Assembly: GCF_002929305.1 (NCBI RefSeq)
Contig: NZ_PJIO01000002.1
Location: 62,001 to 126,000, forward strand
Source: Arthrobacter sp. GMC3
Lineage (GTDB): Bacteria > Actinomycetota > Actinomycetes > Actinomycetales > Micrococcaceae
Length of the DNA stretch: 64,000 nucleotides
Reading direction: 5' to 3'
Both the position numbers and the translations under genes were made by a program. Every line of letters starts with the position of its first letter. Position 1 is the first letter of the stretch. The notes below the pieces were generated by a model that ran no database searches, was not told the DNA's origin, and was given only the letters and a program-made list of their open reading frames with translations. Of the stretch, positions 59,510 through 64,000 are shown piece by piece.

Positions 59510-59523
59510 TGCGCTTAAGCGCA
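59510..59523. promoter_or_regulatory. Palindrome TGCGCTTAAGCGCA before the NCS2 permease
   Basis: A perfect 14-bp palindrome in the 223-base gap between the divergent permease and amidotransferase genes, 34 bases before the permease ATG. It could be a repressor site. I cannot tie it to a known regulator. The rest of the gap shows no other clear motif. Confidence 0.4.
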
Positions 59524-59699
59524 GCAGTGCGTGATCATCGATAAGAATAGCGGCATTTGTGGCCGCCTCCGGAGCGGATTTCTTTTTGCAAGGGGCCACG
59601 GCGGTACACCGCAACCGCCAGCGCAGCTAGGATCACGGTAGGGGCGGTGGTTTTCCCTCGAACCGCCCGGTTTCCTTGATCAAGATGAAGGAGCGCCGT

Positions 59700-60569
59700 A
59701 TGTGTCGACTCTTTGGCTTGCATGCCGGGGCGGAGCCGGTGAAGGCAACGTTCTGGCTACTTAAGGCCCCGGACAGCCTATCCGTGCAAAGCCGGCGTGA
59801 ACCCGACGGCACCGGGATTGGGGTGTTTGATGCGGGCGGCGTGCCGGCAGTTTTCAAGCAGGCGCTGGCCGCATATGACGACGCGGTCTTTGCCACGGAG
59901 GCGCGTGAACTCAAAAGCAAAACCTTTGTTGCGCACGTCCGGTACGCCACCACGGGCGCCCACACCGAAGCGAACACGCACCCCTTCGAGCAGGACGGTC
60001 GGCTGTTCGCCCACAACGGCGCCTTTGGTGAATTGGACACGCTGGATGCCAGGCTGACCGAACTTGGTGGCAAGGATCTTGTCCTTGGTCAGACTGACAG
60101 TGAGCGGATGTTCGCGCTGATCACCTTGGAAACCAGACGCTCAGACGGCGACCTGCGGTCAGGTATTTCTGCCGCTCTGGGTTGGATTGCGGCGAACCTG
60201 CCTGTCTACAGCCTGAATCTCATCATTACCACCGCGAGCGATTTGTGGGCTCTGCGGTATCCGGATACGCATGAACTGTTCATCCTGGAACGGGCTCCTG
60301 GCGGGCATCGACGCGGACAGCCCTTGGCAGTGGACAGCTCCAGAATCCACGGACACAGCCGTGCCCTGGACAGCAAAGGTTCCGTGGTCATAGCCACCGA
60401 GCCCATGGACGGCGACCCCGGCTGGCGGCTCATGGAACCCGGGGAATTGCTCCATGTTGGTGCGAACCTCGAATCTCGGAGCAGCCGGCCACTGCTGCAT
60501 GATCCGGTGCGGCGGCTGGTGTTGCCGGATCCGGGGACGGCTGTGCCTGGAAGCCCTGCCGACCCATAG
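59700..60569 (+). CDS. Class II glutamine amidotransferase
   Basis: A 289-residue Ntn hydrolase. ATG 59700 is followed at once by Cys2 in 'MCRLFGLHAG', which becomes the N-terminal nucleophile. An earlier start (59676) would bury it. Other motifs are 'FVAHVRYATTGAHTEANTHPF' and 'LFAHNGAFGELDT', with 'DSERMFALITLE' downstream. No synthetase domain is attached, so the acceptor is unknown. The family resembles GAT type-4 YafJ/EgtC proteins. Confidence 0.88.
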   Translation: MCRLFGLHAGAEPVKATFWLLKAPDSLSVQSRREPDGTGIGVFDAGGVPAVFKQALAAYDDAVFATEARELKSKTFVAHVRYATTGAHTEANTHPFEQDGRLFAHNGAFGELDTLDARLTELGGKDLVLGQTDSERMFALITLETRRSDGDLRSGISAALGWIAANLPVYSLNLIITTASDLWALRYPDTHELFILERAPGGHRRGQPLAVDSSRIHGHSRALDSKGSVVIATEPMDGDPGWRLMEPGELLHVGANLESRSSRPLLHDPVRRLVLPDPGTAVPGSPADP

Positions 60570-60580
60570 ATCTTGGGGGT

Positions 60581-60895
60581 CTAGGCCTGCTGGGGGTGGT
60601 GCTCGGGGTCAACCTGGAGTACGACGCCGAGGAGATCGTTGAGTGCGTGGGCCAGGGCTGGATGGGCTAGTTCATACCGGGACCGGCGGCCCTGCGCCAC
60701 TGCCACGGCTAGTCCGCATTCGCGCAGGCAGGAGAGGTGGTTGGAGATGCTTTGGCGTGAAACGCCGAGTTTCTCGGCCAACGCGGCGGGATAGGTGGGG
60801 GCAACGGCGAGCTCCATGAGGATTTGCGCCCGTGTGGGGTCCGAGATGGCGTAGCCAAAGCGGGCCAGTACCGCCGCGTTGCTAATGGACTTCAT
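60581..60895 (-). CDS. ArsR/SmtB family metal-responsive regulator
   Basis: A 104-residue winged-helix repressor: 'AISDPTRAQILMELAVAPTYPAALAEKLGVSRQSISNHLSCLRECGLA', then the wing 'AVAQGRRSRYELAH'. The cysteine motif of ArsR/CadC (ELCVCDL) is absent. C-terminal His/Asp residues ('LAHPALAHAL', 'VDPEHHP') could bind zinc in a CzrA-like way. It is divergent from a CDF efflux gene, with an inverted repeat between them. Confidence 0.88.
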   Translation of the reverse strand: MKSISNAAVLARFGYAISDPTRAQILMELAVAPTYPAALAEKLGVSRQSISNHLSCLRECGLAVAVAQGRRSRYELAHPALAHALNDLLGVVLQVDPEHHPQQA

Positions 60896-60897
60896 TC

Positions 60898-60945
60898 TCA
60901 ATATGATACACGCTTTGCTGGATTCAGCGTTGGATGTACTATTGA
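60898..60945. promoter_or_regulatory. Divergent arsR/CDF promoter region with inverted repeat
   Basis: TCAATATGATACA (60898-60910) and TGTACTATTGA (60935-60945) are imperfect inverted copies. TTGCTG (60915-60920), a 16-base spacer and TACTAT (60937-60942) form a likely promoter for the CDF gene that ends in the right repeat. Transcription would start at about the ATG (60949), implying a leaderless mRNA. Confidence 0.5.
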
Positions 60946-60948
60946 GTC

Positions 60949-61884
60949 ATGTCAGGACACGATCACTCACACGGCCATTCGCACGCTGGCGCGCCAGGCG
61001 AAAGCCACCAGGGACGCATCGCCATTGCGCTGGGCGTTACGCTAGCCGTCTTTGTCCTGCAAGTCATTGGCTCACTGGTGACAGGATCGCTGGCGCTGCT
61101 CTTTGACTCCGCACACGTCCTGACCGATGCCGGTGGGCTTGCCATGGCCCTGCTGGCGGCCCGGCTGATGGCCCGGCCCGCCACCAGCAAACGCACCTGG
61201 GGCTTTGCCCGCGCAGAAGTGCTTGCCGCCACGGCGCAGGCGGCCGTCCTGCTCGCCGTCGGACTCATTGTCCTGGTCGAAGGCGTGCAACGGCTGTTTC
61301 ATCCCACCGAGATTGCCTCGAGCGAGATGATCGTTTTCGGAGCCATTGGGCTCCTCGGCAACGTCATCTCCATGTTCGTTCTGATGGGCGGACGCAGCAA
61401 GAACTTCAACATGCGTGCGGCGTTCCTCGAGGTTGTCAACGACGCACTCGGCTCGGTAGCCGTCATCGTTGCCGCGGTGGTGATTGCCTTGACAGGCTGG
61501 ATGCAGGCCGACGCCGTGGTTGCCATGCTCATTGGCGTGCTAATCCTGCCGCGCACCGTAAAACTTCTGCTGGAAACCGTTGGCGTGCTGCTGGAATCGA
61601 CACCCGCCGGACTGGATTTGGCCAAGGTCCGCGAGCACATCCTCGAACTCGACCACGTACACGAGGTCCACGACCTCCATGCCAGCCAAATCGCCACCGG
61701 GCTGCCCGTGCTTTCCGCCCATGTCGTCGTGGATGCGCAATGCTTCCACGACGGCCACGCACCCAAAATGCTGGACGCGCTGCAAAAATGCGTGGCCAGC
61801 CACTTTGACGTCAGCGTGGAACACTCAACGTTCCAGCTCGAACCACTAGGTCACGTAGACCACGAATCCGGCGTCCACCACTAA
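60949..61884 (+). CDS. Cation diffusion facilitator, Zn/Cd/Co efflux (CzcD type)
   Basis: A 311-residue metal/proton antiporter. A His-rich N-terminus (GHDHSHGHSHAG) precedes six transmembrane helices. Metal-site helices are 'LLFDSAHVLTDAGGLAMALLA' (H-x3-D) and 'LEVVNDALGSVAVIVAAVV' (the second pair, here N-D where many have H-D). A cytoplasmic C-terminal domain (about 205-300) follows. No Shine-Dalgarno is present before the ATG. Control by the divergent ArsR is likely. Confidence 0.93.
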   Translation: MSGHDHSHGHSHAGAPGESHQGRIAIALGVTLAVFVLQVIGSLVTGSLALLFDSAHVLTDAGGLAMALLAARLMARPATSKRTWGFARAEVLAATAQAAVLLAVGLIVLVEGVQRLFHPTEIASSEMIVFGAIGLLGNVISMFVLMGGRSKNFNMRAAFLEVVNDALGSVAVIVAAVVIALTGWMQADAVVAMLIGVLILPRTVKLLLETVGVLLESTPAGLDLAKVREHILELDHVHEVHDLHASQIATGLPVLSAHVVVDAQCFHDGHAPKMLDALQKCVASHFDVSVEHSTFQLEPLGHVDHESGVHH

Positions 61885-61912
61885 CTCGTGCGGACCGGCG
61901 TCTAGACCTGCC

Positions 61913-62014
61913 CGGCTGCGGACCGGCATTCCCTCGGCCGCTTTCCGACCGACGGCCGCGGGCGGCCTTACGGTCTCCCTGACGCGGCCTACGGAAACGC
62001 CGGCTCCTCCGCCG
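61913..62014 (+). repeat. Intergenic hairpin repeat, copy C
   Basis: About 102 bases, the most changed copy. The mid-stem GGCGAC/GTCGCC of the others is GGCCGC/GCGGCC here, and GACAC/GTGTC is GACC/GGTC, so pairing is kept despite changes on both sides. The apical GGCCG-CGGG-CGGCC is unchanged. Confidence 0.8.
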
Positions 62015-62054
62015 ATCCGGTGATGTCTCCACCACAGCGGACCTCTGCGCTGAA

Positions 62055-62151
62055 GCCGGAGTCGACATTTTTTGTAGGCGACGTAAAGGAGACACCAAAG
62101 GCCGTCCGCGGCCGACGTGTCGGATAGTCGCCGGAAAAATGCCGATTCGGC
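62055..62151 (-). repeat. Intergenic hairpin repeat, copy D (inverted)
   Basis: About 97 bases in the opposite orientation, closest to copy A. It shares GGCATTTTTCCGGCGACT, the GTCGCCTACAAAAAATGTCG side, and the apical hairpin with CGGA as loop. With copy C it makes a tail-to-tail pair between the convergent CDF and pgm genes. Confidence 0.8.
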
Positions 62152-62175
62152 GAAAGGGCCGGGTCCGCAGTCGGG

Positions 62176-63819
62176 TTAGGAGATGACGCCGTCGACTAGG
62201 GCTTTCGCTTCGGCCTGGACTTGGGCGAGGTGCTCGGGGCCCTTGAAGGATTCGGCGTAGATCTTGTACACGTCCTCGGTGCCGGAGGGGCGGGCCGCGA
62301 ACCAGGCGTTCTCCGTGGTGACTTTCAGCCCGCCGATGGCGGCGCCGTTGCCGGGGGCCTCGGTCAGTTTGGCGGTGATGGGTTCGCCGGCCAGCGTGGT
62401 GGCCGTGACGTCGGCTGCTGAGAGCTTACCGAGGGCGGCTTTTTGCTCGCGAGTGGCGGCCGCGTCGATGCGGGCGTACGACGGCGCTCCGAAGCGGGCG
62501 GTCAGCTCGCCATAGTGCTCCGAGGGTGACTTGCCGGTGACGGCCGTGATCTCAGAGGCCAGCAGAGCCAGCAAGATACCGTCCTTGTCGGTGGTCCAGA
62601 CTGAGCCGTCTCGCTTGACGAAGGAGGCACCAGCGGATTCCTCGCCGCCAAACACTCCCTCCCCGGACAGCAGCCCGGGCACAAACCACTTGAAGCCCAC
62701 AGGGACCTCAACCAGTTGCCGGCCAAGGTCGGTGGCAACCCTGTCGATGATGGAGGAGGACACCAGTGTCTTGCCAACGCTGGCGGTTGCCGGCCATTGT
62801 TCGCGGTGCGTGTACAGGTACTGGATCGCTACGGCCAGGTAGTGGTTGGGGTTCATCAGCCCAGCGTCCGGGGTGACGATGCCGTGGCGGTCGGCGTCGG
62901 CGTCGTTCCCGGTGGCAATGTCGTAGGGCGCGCCAGCAGTGAGTTTGTTGATCAGCGACGCCATGGCGAAGGGGGAGGAGCAATCCATGCGGATCTTCTC
63001 ATCCCAGTCCAGGGTCATGAATGACCACTGCGGATCCACGGTGGGGTTGACCACCGTCAGGTCCAGGTTGTGGCGTTCGCCAATCTCTCCCCAGTAATCA
63101 ACGGACGCGCCACCCATGGGATCGGCGCCAATACGGACGCCCGCCGCGCGGATGGCGTCAAGGTCCAGCACGGACGGGAGGTCGTCAACATAGCTTGAGA
63201 GGTAGTCGAATTTGCCTGTGGTCGGCGCGTGCAGCGCCTGGGCCAACGCCATGCGGCGGACTCCGCGGAGCTCATTTTCCAAGAGTTCGTTGGCGCGGTT
63301 GGCGATCCAACCGGTCGCATCGGAGTCGGCCGGGCCACCGTGCGGGGGGTTGTACTTGAAGCCGCCGTCGCCGGGCGGATTGTGCGACGGTGTCACCACG
63401 ATGCCGTCGGCCAGCCCTTCCGTGCGTCCCTTGTTGTACGTGAGGATGGCGTGTGAGACGGCAGGTGTGGGCGTGTACCCGTGACGGGCGTCGATGAGGA
63501 CCTCGACGCCGTTGCCCGCCAACACCTCAAGAGCCGTGTTTTGTGCCGGCTCACTCAAGGCGTGCGTGTCCTTGCCCATGAACAGGGGGCCGGTGATGCC
63601 TTGGCCGTTGCGGTATTCCACGATGGCCTGGGTGATGGCGGCAATGTGGGCTTCATTAAAGGAGGTTTTCAGCGATGTGCCGCGGTGTCCGGAGGTGCCA
63701 AAGGCCACCCGCTGGCCGGGATCATTGAGATCCGGTTTCAGGTCGTAGTAGGCATCCAACAATGCAGTCAGATCAACGAGGTCTTGGGGAAGGGCAACAG
63801 TGCCCGCGCGGCTAGCCAT
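62176..63819 (-). CDS. pgm: Phosphoglucomutase (alpha-D-glucose phosphate-specific)
   Basis: A 547-residue enzyme interconverting glucose-1- and glucose-6-phosphate. It has '[24 protein letters not shown]' near the N-terminus, the phospho-Ser loop '[24 protein letters not shown]' (Ser about 147), the metal loop '[16 protein letters not shown]' and the phosphate-binding '[18 protein letters not shown]' at the C-terminus. Length is typical. It feeds glycan and trehalose/glycogen synthesis. Confidence 0.96.
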   Translation of the reverse strand: MASRAGTVALPQDLVDLTALLDAYYDLKPDLNDPGQRVAFGTSGHRGTSLKTSFNEAHIAAITQAIVEYRNGQGITGPLFMGKDTHALSEPAQNTALEVLAGNGVEVLIDARHGYTPTPAVSHAILTYNKGRTEGLADGIVVTPSHNPPGDGGFKYNPPHGGPADSDATGWIANRANELLENELRGVRRMALAQALHAPTTGKFDYLSSYVDDLPSVLDLDAIRAAGVRIGADPMGGASVDYWGEIGERHNLDLTVVNPTVDPQWSFMTLDWDEKIRMDCSSPFAMASLINKLTAGAPYDIATGNDADADRHGIVTPDAGLMNPNHYLAVAIQYLYTHREQWPATASVGKTLVSSSIIDRVATDLGRQLVEVPVGFKWFVPGLLSGEGVFGGEESAGASFVKRDGSVWTTDKDGILLALLASEITAVTGKSPSEHYGELTARFGAPSYARIDAAATREQKAALGKLSAADVTATTLAGEPITAKLTEAPGNGAAIGGLKVTTENAWFAARPSGTEDVYKIYAESFKGPEHLAQVQAEAKALVDGVIS

Positions 63820-63990
63820 GCCCCCAGCATGACAGAGCGTCCAAGCCTGCGCACTTATTTATCACAGTGTGGACGATTAACCGGCGGGCAAATGCCGGAT
63901 GATTCAAATGCTGGACTACGATGGAAGGCAAGTTTCCCACCATCAAGTCAGACACTCCGCGTGGAGGGTCATTTCCGCTAGGAGCCACCC

Positions 63991-64000
63991 GTGTCGAACC
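63991..64000 (+). CDS. Possible start of a gene running off the window
   Basis: GTG 63991 has AGGAG (63980-63984) six bases upstream, an arrangement typical of a real start. Only three codons are visible, so no product can be named. The 63820-63990 gap upstream has no other feature I can support. Confidence 0.3.

Overview
The window comes from a high-GC, Gram-positive actinobacterium, most likely an Arthrobacter-like member of the Micrococcaceae. This placement is an inference from the gene set: a putrescine oxidase close to the Kocuria/Rhodococcus type, a DUF5997 gene paired with a LysR-type substrate-binding protein, a GGPxFGK-type MMPL transporter, an orphan WXG100 protein, a Stealth-family sugar-phosphate transferase, frequent GTG/TTG starts and some leaderless genes. 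I see no rRNA, tRNA, CRISPR array or insertion sequence.

Layout. (1) 109-10481, plus strand: the distal part of a flagellar operon (flbD, motA, motB, fliM, fliN, fliO, fliP, fliQ, fliR, flhB, flhA, a degenerate FlhF-like gene, csrA), tightly coupled by ATGA/GTGA overlaps. (2) 10482-15057, minus strand: a truncated DUF664/DinB remnant, a Stealth protein, a BBE-type FAD oxidoreductase, a DoxX-like membrane protein and a TetR regulator. (3) 15210-19310, plus strand: a putrescine unit (putrescine oxidase, tandem universal stress protein, APC permease), with a perfect 21-bp TetR-type palindrome before its first gene. (4) 19402-32113: DUF5997, an HTH-less LysR-type sensor domain with a basic tail, a 2155-residue DUF11 surface protein, MarR, MMPL exporter, Xaa-Pro aminopeptidase and WXG100 protein. 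(5) 32298-52522: a large hydroxyproline/proline region. It holds a branched-chain-type ABC importer with a proline racemase-family enzyme, a proline iminopeptidase, a two-component system with two tiny genes, and then the catabolic genes. These are a DapA-family deaminase, 4-hydroxyproline epimerase, the AcnX large and small subunits, an ornithine cyclodeaminase-family reductase, a GntR regulator, the three-subunit D-hydroxyproline dehydrogenase and 2-oxoglutarate semialdehyde dehydrogenase. (6) 52647-63819: housekeeping and mixed genes (alarmone synthetase, PfkB kinase, YbhB, HAD phosphatase, GDPD, glycerate kinase, NCS2 permease, class II amidotransferase, ArsR and CDF metal efflux, phosphoglucomutase).

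How it works together. The hydroxyproline region encodes a full path from trans-4-hydroxy-L-proline (epimerase, D-hydroxyproline dehydrogenase, deaminase, semialdehyde dehydrogenase) to 2-oxoglutarate. A side branch takes cis-3-hydroxy-L-proline (AcnX dehydratase, then reductase) to L-proline. The short palindrome ATGTNAYAT occurs before all four transcription units, including the ABC importer 10 kb away, where it lies on the -10 box. This suggests a single GntR regulon and predicts the importer's substrate class.

The most unusual non-coding signal is a family of about 100-bp intergenic hairpin elements (four copies: 16625, 52540, 61913, and 62055 on the minus strand). Their stems show compensatory changes between copies while an apical GGCCG-CGGR-CGGCC hairpin stays fixed. 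Other unusual items are an FlhF homologue that has lost its GTPase motifs, a FliM without the usual CheY-binding N-terminus, and a 63-residue secreted peptide ending in a possible nine-residue disulfide ring, downstream of a histidine kinase and response regulator.
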